Source: Bog-756 sp963769905
Lineage (GTDB): Bacteria; Actinomycetota; Acidimicrobiia; Acidimicrobiales; RAAP-2
DNA length: 64,000 nucleotides
Direction of reading: 5' to 3'
Assembly (NCBI GenBank): GCA_963769905.1
Contig: CAVYNG010000002.1
Location: forward strand, 1,984,001-2,048,000
The notes beneath the pieces are model-generated. The model was not told the DNA's origin. It did no database searches and worked only from the letters and a program-made list of their open reading frames with translations. A program made the translations under genes and the position numbers. Within the stretch, counting starts at the first letter, position 1, and every line of letters starts with the position of its first letter. This document shows, piece after piece, positions 1 to 7,140 of the stretch.

Positions 1-801
1 GGTCGCGTACATGAGGGCCCCCTCGGCAAGCCCGATGCCACGCGCCGCGACGACCGGCCGCATGGCGTTGAGTCCGAGCATGGCAAGACGAAACCCCCCG
101 ACCTCGCCGATGACGTTCTCGGCCGGGACACGCACCCCGTCGAGGATCAGCTCTCCGGTGTCGACGCCGTGGACGCCCATCTTCTTGTCGGTCCGTCCGA
201 CCGACACGCCGTCGAAGTCCCGCTCGACGATGAAGGCGGTGATCGAGTCGTGGGCACGGGAGGCGGGATCCCCGGTCTTCGCGAACACGGTGTACCAGTC
301 GGCCTCGCGTACCCCCGACATCCAGCACTTGGTGCCGGTGAGCACCCATCCCTCCGGATTCGAGCCCGAGTGGTCCGGCAACGCGGTGGTTCGCATGCCG
401 GCCACGTCACTGCCTGCCTGGGGTTCCGACAGGCCGAACCCCGCACGCTTGTCCCCCGCGGCGATCCCGGGTAGGTAGCGGCGCTTCTGGTCCTCGTTCC
501 CTGCGATCAGGACGGGCCCGGTCGGGAGACGGGTGAGAAGGAGCATCAGGGCGGCCGCGTTCGAGTACTTGGCGACCTCTTCGATGGCGATGGTGAGACC
601 GAGGATCCCTGCACCGGAGCCTCCGTACTCGGCCGGGAGACAGAGGCCGAGCAGGTCGGCCGCCTTGAACGCCTCGAACACGTCCACGGGATACTCACCG
701 GTGAGATCGATCTCCCGTGCCCGCGGCTGGATCTTGTCCTGCGCGAGGCGCCGGACGCTCTGTTGCAACTCGGCAAGCTCCGGCGTGAGGTCGAAGTCCA
801 C
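1..801 (-). CDS. Acyl-CoA dehydrogenase, N-terminal 267 codons (runs off the left edge)
   Basis: Flavoprotein that would oxidise an acyl-CoA to the 2-enoyl-CoA. Reading the minus strand from the GTG at 801 gives MDFDLTPELAELQQSV, a normal acyl-CoA dehydrogenase N-terminus. It is followed by the mid-domain pattern GFGLSEPQAGSDV and then KCWMSG, typical of the FAD-binding middle domain. The frame stays open to base 1, so the C-terminal helical domain and the catalytic glutamate lie outside the window. A -10-like TAGCCT ends 8 nt before the GTG, which favours a leaderless start here. It diverges from the SDR and enoyl-CoA hydratase genes, so the two units probably serve one acyl-CoA degradation route. 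The substrate cannot be told from this fragment. Confidence 0.9.
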   Translation of the reverse strand, partial: MDFDLTPELAELQQSVRRLAQDKIQPRAREIDLTGEYPVDVFEAFKAADLLGLCLPAEYGGSGAGILGLTIAIEEVAKYSNAAALMLLLTRLPTGPVLIAGNEDQKRRYLPGIAAGDKRAGFGLSEPQAGSDVAGMRTTALPDHSGSNPEGWVLTGTKCWMSGVREADWYTVFAKTGDPASRAHDSITAFIVERDFDGVSVGRTDKKMGVHGVDTGELILDGVRVPAENVIGEVGGFRLAMLGLNAMRPVVAARGIGLAEGALMYAT

Positions 802-809
802 GGTCGCCG

Positions 810-815
810 AGGCTA
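810..815 (-). promoter_or_regulatory. Putative -10 box of the acyl-CoA dehydrogenase gene
   Basis: TAGCCT on the minus strand ends 8 nt before the GTG at 801. The spacing fits a transcript starting at or within a base or two of the start codon. No clear -35 box is visible. Confidence 0.35.
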
Positions 816-871
816 TCCGGCCCGGCTCGCGCCGTCGGCCTCCGGCACCGACCGTGGAGGTGGCCCCCGCC

Positions 872-877
872 TAGGAT
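872..877 (+). promoter_or_regulatory. Putative -10 box of the SDR operon (leaderless)
   Basis: TAGGAT, a strong actinobacterial -10 match, ends 7 nt before the GTG at 885, and no Shine-Dalgarno sequence is present. The same layout recurs at 21932, 32826, 5921, 44338 and 46122. Confidence 0.5.
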
Positions 878-884
878 CTCGGCC

Positions 885-1805
885 GTGAGCCCCGGCTTCA
901 CACCACCGCCACCACTCGGCGCGTCCGCGCTCGGAGCGGGCACCTTCGACGGGAACGTGGTGGTCGTGACCGGAGGCGGCACCGGCCTCGGCAAGGCGAT
1001 CGCGACGGAGTTCGGTCGGCTCGGCGCGTCGGTCGGCATCGTGAGTCGCGACGAGGACCACCGCGCCGCCGGCGTGGCGGCCGTCGAGGAGGCAGGCGGC
1101 AAGGCGCTCGGCGCGCCGTGCGACATCCGTGACGCGGAGGCCATCGCGGCCGCGTTCGACGCGGTCGAGTCGGGACTCGGTCCCATCGACGTGCTGGTGA
1201 ACAACGCCGCCGGGAACTTCCCGGTTCCGGCCGAGGACATGAGCCCGAACGCCTGGCGCACGGTGGTCGACATCGTCCTCAACGGGACCTTCCTCTGCTG
1301 CCGCGACCTCGCGCGCCGGTTGATCCCCGCCGGGCGCAGCGGGGCGATCGTCAACGTCGGCGCCTCCTACGCCTGGACCGGAGGCCCGGGGTTCGCCCAC
1401 TCTGCGGCGGCGAAGGCCGGGGTCAAGAACCTCACCGAGACGCTGGCCGTCGAGTGGGCTCCCTACGGCATCCGGGTCAACGGGCTCGTACCCGGGCTCA
1501 TGCCTCACGAGGACGAGACCGCGGCCATCGCCGCGGTGCCGGGCAAGTACGAAGGTCAGGACTCGAGGGTGCCGGCGGGACGAGTCGGCGCTCCCCGCGA
1601 GCTGGCTTGGGCGGCCACGTTCCTCTGTTCCCCGTTCGCCGGCTACATCAGCGGCCACTCGCTCGTCGTCGACGGGGCCAATTGGCAGCGCCGCCACACG
1701 GTCCAGCCCGAGTTCACACCCATCCGCGAGCAGCTCGGACGCCCGCCCTTCGGGGAGGACCGTCCACGGGAGCGGCCACGAGAGCGGCCAAGGGAGAAGG
1801 AATGA
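885..1805 (+). CDS. SDR-family oxidoreductase, 2,4-dienoyl-CoA reductase-like
   Basis: NAD(P)-dependent short-chain dehydrogenase of 306 residues. The Rossmann motif TGGGTGLG is at 29-36 and NNAAG at 106-110. The usual catalytic YxxxK is changed: K177 is present but the tyrosine position is Ser173, in the context HSAAAKAG. Missing tyrosine with HxxxAK-type context is characteristic of the 2,4-dienoyl-CoA reductase branch, so a role in removing double bases of unsaturated acyl-CoA during beta-oxidation is the best guess. The tail holds a short RERP repeat. GTG 885 is preferred because of the -10 box directly upstream. The gene overlaps the following enoyl-CoA hydratase by ATGA, so the two are likely co-translated. 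Substrate is inferred from family and neighbours only. Confidence 0.88.
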   Translation: MSPGFTPPPPLGASALGAGTFDGNVVVVTGGGTGLGKAIATEFGRLGASVGIVSRDEDHRAAGVAAVEEAGGKALGAPCDIRDAEAIAAAFDAVESGLGPIDVLVNNAAGNFPVPAEDMSPNAWRTVVDIVLNGTFLCCRDLARRLIPAGRSGAIVNVGASYAWTGGPGFAHSAAAKAGVKNLTETLAVEWAPYGIRVNGLVPGLMPHEDETAAIAAVPGKYEGQDSRVPAGRVGAPRELAWAATFLCSPFAGYISGHSLVVDGANWQRRHTVQPEFTPIREQLGRPPFGEDRPRERPRERPREKE

Positions 1806-2596
1806 GCGACGACGAGAAGGACCTGGTCCGGCTCCAGATCGACGGTCCGATCGCGATCATCACCAACAACCGTCCCGAGCGGCACAACGCGATGAGCGAC
1901 GAGATGGACCGTCGCCTCTGGGAGGTCCTCTGGGAGGCGCACCACACGCCCGGGTTGCGGGCCATCGTGTGGCGAGGCGAGGGGCGATCGTTCTCGTCCG
2001 GGCGCGACACCGACCAGCTCGGGCTTCGGACCGAGGACATCTCCGACCTCGAGTTCATCGAACGAGGGCATCGCCCGACCCAGATGTTCCTGACCATGCC
2101 GTGCCCGATCATCTGCGCGCTGAAGGGCTGGGTCATCGGGGGCGCCTTCGAACGGGCGCTGCTCTGTGACATCCGTGTCGCCTCTGCCGGCACCCGGATG
2201 ATGCTGCCGGAAGTCGCCCACGGTGTGATCCCCGACTCGGGGGGCATGGCCCGGCTCTTCCAGATCGCGGGCCACGGGATCGCCGCCGACCTCGCACTGA
2301 CCGGAAGGGTCATGGACGCCGAGGAGGCCCTCCGGCACGGGGTCGTCAGCCGGCTCGTCGCCGACGGAGACGAGCTCGAGCAGGTCACGATGGAGATGGC
2401 CCGGTCCATCGCGGCGGCACCTGCGTTCGCGGTGAAGATGGCCCGGCGCACCCTGTTCCTGCTCGGCGCGGCGGAGGTTCAGCGCACCATCGCGGAGGAG
2501 GCGATCGCCCAGTCGCTCGTCTTCGCCTCCGACGACTACAGGGAGTTGAAGGCGGCGCGCGCCGAGGGCCGCGACCCCGTCTACCGTCAACGGTGA
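1802..2596 (+). CDS. Enoyl-CoA hydratase/isomerase family protein
   Basis: Crotonase-fold protein of 264 residues, expected to hydrate 2-enoyl-CoA. The N-terminal strand and the loop RPERHNAMS are standard. The oxyanion-hole region reads GRSFSSGRD near residue 62 and VIGGAFERALLCDI near 111. Both acidic positions used by classical hydratases are occupied (E117 in GAFERA and E137 in LPEVAHG), followed by GVIPDSGG. The usual GGGCELA is altered to GGAFERA, so substrate specificity may differ. The start ATG overlaps the SDR stop (ATGA), which indicates translational coupling. Together with the flanking acyl-CoA dehydrogenase it completes the first steps of a beta-oxidation module. Confidence 0.88.
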   Translation: MSDDEKDLVRLQIDGPIAIITNNRPERHNAMSDEMDRRLWEVLWEAHHTPGLRAIVWRGEGRSFSSGRDTDQLGLRTEDISDLEFIERGHRPTQMFLTMPCPIICALKGWVIGGAFERALLCDIRVASAGTRMMLPEVAHGVIPDSGGMARLFQIAGHGIAADLALTGRVMDAEEALRHGVVSRLVADGDELEQVTMEMARSIAAAPAFAVKMARRTLFLLGAAEVQRTIAEEAIAQSLVFASDDYRELKAARAEGRDPVYRQR

Positions 2597-2633
2597 GAGC
2601 AGCTCGCCTGGGCGGGATCCGAGAGGAGGACCC

Positions 2634-3551
2634 ATGACCAACACACCATCAGGTCACGATCGAAGCGCGTCGAGCCCCCCGGGTGCGACCGCACAGCCGG
2701 TGCACGAGAGCGGCACCTTCCGGTTGGGTGACCGGGTCGTCCACCGTCTCGGGTTCGGTGCGATGCGGCTCACCGGGCCGGGCATCTGGGGCGAGCCCGC
2801 CCACCGGATCGAGTGCATCCGGGTGCTGCGGCGCGCGCTCGAGCTCGGCGTGGACCTCGTCGACACCGCCGACTCGTACGGGCCCGAGGTCAGCGAGGAC
2901 CTCATCTACGAGGCCCTCCACCCGTACCCGGACGAGCTGGTCATCGCGACCAAGGCCGGGCTCACCCGGGCAGGACCCAATCAGTGGGCGCCGGTCGGCA
3001 GGCCCGAGTACCTGCGACAGGAGTGCGAGATGAGCCTGCGGCGGCTCGGGCTCGAGCGGATCGAGCTCTTCCAGCTGCACCGCATCGACCCGAAGGTCCC
3101 GGTCGAGGAGCAATTCGGGCTCCTCGACGACTTGCAGCGGGAGGGGAAGGTGCATCACGTGGGCCTTTCGAACGTGACCGTCGACGACGTGCGGGCGGCC
3201 TCCAAGGTCGTACCGGTCGTGAGCGTCCAGAACCGCTTCAACCTCACCGACCGGTCCTCCGACGCGATGCTCGAGTTCTGCGAATCCGAACAGATCGGGT
3301 TCCTCCCGTGGGCCCCGGTCGCGGGCGGTCAGCTGACCGGGCCTACCGCCGCGATCGGAGCGGTGGCGAAGGAGACCGGAGCCACGCCGAGCCAAGTCTC
3401 ACTCGCCTGGTTGCTCCACTGCTCGCCGGTCATGCTGCCGATCCCCGGGACCTCGACCGTCTCGCACCTCGAGGAGAACTGCGCGGCAGCGACGCTCTCG
3501 CTCACCGCCGAGCAGCTCGCGGTCCTCGACGCGGCGCACGCCGACGCCTGA
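2634..3551 (+). CDS. Aldo/keto reductase
   Basis: NADPH-dependent oxidoreductase with a TIM-barrel fold, 305 residues. The catalytic tetrad is visible: D77 and Y82 in VDTADSYG, K107 in ATKAG, and H149 in FQLHR. The C-terminal cofactor segment PIPGTSTVSHLEEN is typical. An AGAGGAGG-like ribosome site lies about 6 nt before the ATG, so this start is well supported. The gene sits 37 bp downstream of the hydratase on the same strand and may share its transcript. It runs convergently to the P450 gene. The natural carbonyl substrate is unknown. Confidence 0.92.
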   Translation: MTNTPSGHDRSASSPPGATAQPVHESGTFRLGDRVVHRLGFGAMRLTGPGIWGEPAHRIECIRVLRRALELGVDLVDTADSYGPEVSEDLIYEALHPYPDELVIATKAGLTRAGPNQWAPVGRPEYLRQECEMSLRRLGLERIELFQLHRIDPKVPVEEQFGLLDDLQREGKVHHVGLSNVTVDDVRAASKVVPVVSVQNRFNLTDRSSDAMLEFCESEQIGFLPWAPVAGGQLTGPTAAIGAVAKETGATPSQVSLAWLLHCSPVMLPIPGTSTVSHLEENCAAATLSLTAEQLAVLDAAHADA

Positions 3552-3588
3552 GGGCCACCGCCGATCCGAGCCCCGAGCTCGCGGAGGG

Positions 3589-4806
3589 TCAGGCGGCCCC
3601 GAAGACCATCGGCGCCGAGCGGATCCCGGCGATGACCGGTGACGCGGTCCGGACCACCTCACCCGCCGCTGCCACCGAGCCGAACCGCCCGAGCAGTTCC
3701 TCGAGGAGCACCCGTCCTTCGAGCCGCGCGAGGACCGCTCCGATGCAGAAGTGAGGGCCGAACCCGAAGGCGACGTGCGGGTTGGGATCCCGAGCCGAGT
3801 CGAAGCGGCCGGCGGTCGGGCCGAAGACCGACTCGTCGCGGTTCGCCGACGCGTAGAGCAGGAGGACCGGCTGGTCTGCGCCGAGCGAGCGCTCGCCGAG
3901 CGACACCGGACGGGTGGTGGTCCGCATGAACGACACGACCGGCGTCGTCCAGCGCAACATCTCCTCGACCGCGACAGGAAGCGCGCGCGAAGCGGCCGAA
4001 GCCGCTCGTTGCCGTAGTGCGGGCCACTCCTGCGGCTCGGCGGCGAAGCCGAGCAGGCCCCCGGACATCATGTTGCGGGTGGTCTCGTTGCCGGCGACGA
4101 GCAGCTGCACGAGGAACATCGCGAGCTCGGCGTCACTCAAGCGATCGCCGTCGAGCTCGGCGGCCGCGAGCTCGGAGATGATGTCCGCACGCGGCGAGCC
4201 GCGTCGATCTGCCGCCGCCGCCAGCAGGTACTCGACCATCTCGGCGCTGAGCGCGGCACGCTCGTCCTCCGGCCAGTCGGTGGCGCCCGGGATCACCGCC
4301 TCCGACCACCGGAAGAACCGCGGCCACTCCTCCTCGGGCACCCCGAGGAGATCGCTGATCACCTGAAGAGGCAGTGGCACGGCCAGCTCGGCGACGACGT
4401 CGACCGGCACGCCGGGCTCCATCCGGTCGACGAGTGCTCTCGCCCGGTCGCGGATGCCGTCCTCGAGCGCTCTTATGAACGTGGGCCGGAACCCCGGCTG
4501 CACCAGCGCGCGGTAGCGGGTGTGCGCGGGGGGATCGGTGTGCATCATCGTCGGCGGCGTCTCGTACTCGCTCCCGATCTCGAAGGTCATGATCCCCTTG
4601 GCCGAGCAGAAGGTCTCCGGGTCGCGCGAGACGGTGATCACCTCTGCGTGACGGCTCACGATCCAGAGCCCGAGGGTGTCGTTTCGGGCGACGGGCGCCT
4701 CCGCACGGAGCCGTGAGAAGAGCGGGAAAGGGTCGCCGGCGTAGAAGCCGGGATCGAGCAGCGGCGCGGAGAGCTCGGTCTCGTCGACCGCCGCTTGGTC
4801 GCTCAA
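3589..4806 (-). CDS. Cytochrome P450
   Basis: Haem-thiolate monooxygenase of 405 residues, soluble bacterial type. The I-helix oxygen-binding motif AGNETTR is at 238-244, ExxR is E282/R285, and the haem loop FGFGPHFCIG at 347-356 carries the ligand Cys354. The N-terminus has no membrane anchor. The start is a TTG at 4806 that overlaps the stop of the upstream cupin gene (TTGA), so the two are translationally coupled. Overall sequence resembles the CYP125/CYP142-like and related steroid or terpenoid hydroxylases of actinobacteria, but that is an impression, not a proof. Ferredoxin and reductase partners are not in the window. Confidence 0.93.
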   Translation of the reverse strand: MSDQAAVDETELSAPLLDPGFYAGDPFPLFSRLRAEAPVARNDTLGLWIVSRHAEVITVSRDPETFCSAKGIMTFEIGSEYETPPTMMHTDPPAHTRYRALVQPGFRPTFIRALEDGIRDRARALVDRMEPGVPVDVVAELAVPLPLQVISDLLGVPEEEWPRFFRWSEAVIPGATDWPEDERAALSAEMVEYLLAAAADRRGSPRADIISELAAAELDGDRLSDAELAMFLVQLLVAGNETTRNMMSGGLLGFAAEPQEWPALRQRAASAASRALPVAVEEMLRWTTPVVSFMRTTTRPVSLGERSLGADQPVLLLYASANRDESVFGPTAGRFDSARDPNPHVAFGFGPHFCIGAVLARLEGRVLLEELLGRFGSVAAAGEVVRTASPVIAGIRSAPMVFGAA

Positions 4807-5273
4807 CCGACGAGCACGCCGGTGGGTCGCCCGAATCCCTGCGCTTCGGCCAGCGCCTCGTAGGCGGCGAGGGTGCCCGGGCCGTCGTTCACGCTCTCGA
4901 CCGACCCGTCGGCGGCGAGGTTCAAGAGGACGCCCTCGATCACGAAGAGCACGTCGGTGATGCCCACGTTGTCGGCCGGAACATCGAGCGTGTGCACCGA
5001 CCCGGCTGGTTCACGGATGTAGGAGCCGGCCGTGCTGTAGAAGTCGTATTCGAGGTAGTGCCAGCGTCCCGAGATCGTGTACCCGTCCACCGGCCCGGAA
5101 TGTCGGTGGACCTGGAGACGAGCGCCGGGGGCGAAGCGATTCCGTACGACCCACACGCCCGAGGAGGCATCCACCCGCAGGACCTTCAGCCAGATACCTC
5201 CGGTCGCGTCCACCCAGGGAAGGTCGTCCTCCCCCGCGTGCCGCACCACGTCGTCCACTCCCACGCTCGTCAC
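4803..5273 (-). CDS. Cupin-domain protein, 2,4'-dihydroxyacetophenone dioxygenase-like
   Basis: Single-domain cupin of 156 residues. The metal-binding motif 1 reads HRHSGPVDGYTISG with a following WHYLEYD, and motif 2 reads EPAGSVHTL, matching the small Fe(II) dioxygenases that cleave 2,4'-dihydroxyacetophenone or similar aromatic ketones. The start is GTG 5273, supported by GGAGG about 10 nt upstream. The stop overlaps the P450 start, so monooxygenase and dioxygenase are probably made together. A hydroxylation followed by ring or side-chain cleavage would be a sensible joint role, but the substrate is not known. A non-catalytic cupin or a regulator remains possible. Confidence 0.75.
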   Translation of the reverse strand: MTSVGVDDVVRHAGEDDLPWVDATGGIWLKVLRVDASSGVWVVRNRFAPGARLQVHRHSGPVDGYTISGRWHYLEYDFYSTAGSYIREPAGSVHTLDVPADNVGITDVLFVIEGVLLNLAADGSVESVNDGPGTLAAYEALAEAQGFGRPTGVLVG

Positions 5274-5287
5274 TCTTGTTGCCTCCT

Positions 5288-5313
5288 CTTTACGCTTGCG
5301 CCTTTACGCTTGC
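5288..5313 (-). repeat. Tandem 12-bp direct repeat upstream of the cupin-P450 operon
   Basis: CTTTACGCTTGC occurs at 5288-5299 and again at 5302-5313, 14 bp apart. It ends about 15 bp before the GTG of the cupin gene, just upstream of its ribosome site. Position and spacing suit an operator or duplicated promoter element. No protein is assigned. Confidence 0.6.
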
Positions 5314-5367
5314 ACCGCCGGGCGGCGACGACGCACCGCGTGCGGACACGGACACCCGGCCCTCGGC

Positions 5368-5913
5368 TCAGTAGGGACCGATCCGCTGGTCGGGGTTGGT
5401 GTCGATCATCGCCTGCCCGTTGGTCGCCACGTGCGAGGTCCACTCGCGTCCGTCCCACCAGCGGAAATGGAAGCGGCCGCTCGGATCGTGGTGCCACGCG
5501 GGTGGCGACACCTCGGGCACTCCCCCGGGGCCGCTCGGGTCGTTGGATGGCTCGGCTGGCGGTGTCGCGCCCTCACCGGACTCCGCAGGTCCTCGCGGGG
5601 TTGCGTTCGAGTTCGCGGGCCGGGGGTAGGCGGGAAACCGCTCGGCGACACTCTGAGGGCCGACGGACATGACACCACCCGCCGGGCGGGCGCCCGATTC
5701 CTGAGCCCGGCGTACCCCGTTCGCGTGCGCGATGAGGTACAGGACGAGGCCGAGGATGAGCGAGATGAACCAGAACAGCGCCCAGACGACCGACGGGATG
5801 CCCCAAGGTGTCCGGCCGAGCGTGCGCCGGTCCTTCTCGGAGAGCCGGTAGCCGAGCCACGCCCAGACCAACGACAAAACGAGGACGAGGATCAGTTGGC
5901 TCCCGCTCAACAC
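5368..5913 (-). CDS. Membrane protein with C-terminal DUF2510 domain
   Basis: Predicted integral membrane protein of 181 residues. Two hydrophobic helices occur near the N-terminus, SQLILVLVLSLVWAWLG and WALFWFISLILGLVLYLI, followed by a Pro/Ser/Gly-rich linker. A DUF2510 module closes the protein, with the typical pattern PPAWHHDPSGR then WWDGREWT. DUF2510 is a small domain found on actinobacterial membrane proteins; its function is not settled. The frame extends further upstream, but the GTG at 5913 is chosen because a -10 box TAGACT ends 7 nt before it and the upstream extension reads as low-quality arginine-rich sequence overlapping the promoter side. Confidence 0.75.
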   Translation of the reverse strand: MLSGSQLILVLVLSLVWAWLGYRLSEKDRRTLGRTPWGIPSVVWALFWFISLILGLVLYLIAHANGVRRAQESGARPAGGVMSVGPQSVAERFPAYPRPANSNATPRGPAESGEGATPPAEPSNDPSGPGGVPEVSPPAWHHDPSGRFHFRWWDGREWTSHVATNGQAMIDTNPDQRIGPY

Positions 5914-5920
5914 CCGCGTG

Positions 5921-5926
5921 AGTCTA
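5921..5926 (-). promoter_or_regulatory. Putative -10 box of the DUF2510 gene (leaderless)
   Basis: TAGACT on the minus strand ends 7 nt before the GTG at 5913, the same spacing as at other leaderless candidates in this window. It helps decide the start codon. Confidence 0.45.
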
Positions 5927-5981
5927 CGCCCGGGTCCGAAGCATCGACGGCCGCGGACCTCGCCGGACGTCGGAGTGGTGA

Positions 5982-7121
5982 TCAAGGCAGCACGTTCAGC
6001 GGGTGGTCCATGAAGAAGGACCACATCACGTCGTTGGCGTTGATCGCGTCGGACTGTCGACCGAGGTCCCTGGTCACCGAGCGGCGGAGGCTCGGGCCCC
6101 CGGGCCACTCGTGACCCTCACCGGCGATGGTGTAGAGATCGACCGCGGCGCCGGCCGAGCACGAGCCGTACGCGGTGAGGACGACACCCCCGGACAGGTT
6201 GGTCGTCGTCGGGGTCGTGCTGCACCCGTTGTGCGCGCCCCATTGCGCTGCCGCGGTCGGCACGCCGTAGGTCCAATAGGCCTGACCGTTCCCGTTGTAG
6301 GGGTCGACCGGATCGGCAGTGCCGTGGAACGACACGACCGGCACCGGCCGCTCGGAGGGACACGGGGTGGGGAGCCGAAGCCCGCTCACCGGGGCGACCG
6401 CGGCGAAGACCGACGACGCGTCACAGCCGAGTTGACTTGCCATTCTCGCCCCTCCCGAGAAACCGGTGGCATCGACCTGCTTGGTGTTCACGCAGTAGGT
6501 CGCCTCGAGTTGGGTCACCAACTGCTCGAGGAACGCGACGTCGTTCGGGGCGCCGGCCGGTACCGCGGCGCCACCGAAGAGAGGCACGCCCGGCACGTTC
6601 CACTCGAAGCCGGTCTTGGCCGGGATGTCTCCCTGCGGGTAGACGACGATGAAGGTGTCGGAATCGGAGGTGGTGTTCATCCCGCTGAACCCCTCCTGCT
6701 GGCGAGCGGTGGATTGGCTTCCGTGCAAGTTGAGCACCAGCGCGGTCGGGGTCGTCCCGCGGTACTTGACCGGGACGTGCACGATCGCCATGCGCTGGCG
6801 GCCGGCGATCGTCATACGAAGCGTCTTCACACCGGTCCGGACCGAATTGCCGCAGCCGGCGCTCGCCGACGTGTTCGTCGCGGGCTTGGTGGTCGCGGGC
6901 GCGGTGGAGGCGGTGTGCGGCACGGTGGAGGTGGTCGTCGGTGCCGTCGAAACGGTCGACGCCGTGCGCCGATGCGACTGGTTGCCGTCGCTCGAGCTGC
7001 TGCAGGCGGCGACGAGGAGCGCGACGAGGACGAGCAGGGAGAGCAGCCGTGCGCGGTCCCCGATCCGCTCGACCGACCGCCTGGCGACGGGCACGCTCCT
7101 CGGTCCCCCCATGTGGGCCAC
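5982..7121 (-). CDS. Lipoprotein esterase, PHB depolymerase (LpqC-like) family
   Basis: Surface-anchored alpha/beta-hydrolase of 379 residues. The signal peptide ends in the lipobox LVAAC, giving lipidated Cys40, then a Ser/Thr-rich linker of about 45 residues. In the catalytic domain the oxyanion region is NLHG (131-134), the nucleophile is Ser222 in TGFSGG, and the likely acid and base are D270 in HGTADP and H337 in EGHEWP. This matches the feruloyl esterase/poly(3-hydroxybutyrate) depolymerase family that includes mycobacterial LpqC. GTG 7121 is preferred over the ATG at 7112 because a GAGGGGGA ribosome site lies about 5 nt upstream. It follows the sulfatase gene by 19 bp and is probably in its operon. 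Confidence 0.85.
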   Translation of the reverse strand: MAHMGGPRSVPVARRSVERIGDRARLLSLLVLVALLVAACSSSSDGNQSHRRTASTVSTAPTTTSTVPHTASTAPATTKPATNTSASAGCGNSVRTGVKTLRMTIAGRQRMAIVHVPVKYRGTTPTALVLNLHGSQSTARQQEGFSGMNTTSDSDTFIVVYPQGDIPAKTGFEWNVPGVPLFGGAAVPAGAPNDVAFLEQLVTQLEATYCVNTKQVDATGFSGGARMASQLGCDASSVFAAVAPVSGLRLPTPCPSERPVPVVSFHGTADPVDPYNGNGQAYWTYGVPTAAAQWGAHNGCSTTPTTTNLSGGVVLTAYGSCSAGAAVDLYTIAGEGHEWPGGPSLRRSVTRDLGRQSDAINANDVMWSFFMDHPLNVLP

Positions 7122-7140
7122 GCTTCCCCCTCGGTTCCGG

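Noticed and set aside
5914..6108. N-terminal extension of the DUF2510 protein
   Set aside because: It overlaps the lipoprotein esterase gene and reads as arginine-rich filler; a -10 box supports GTG 5913.
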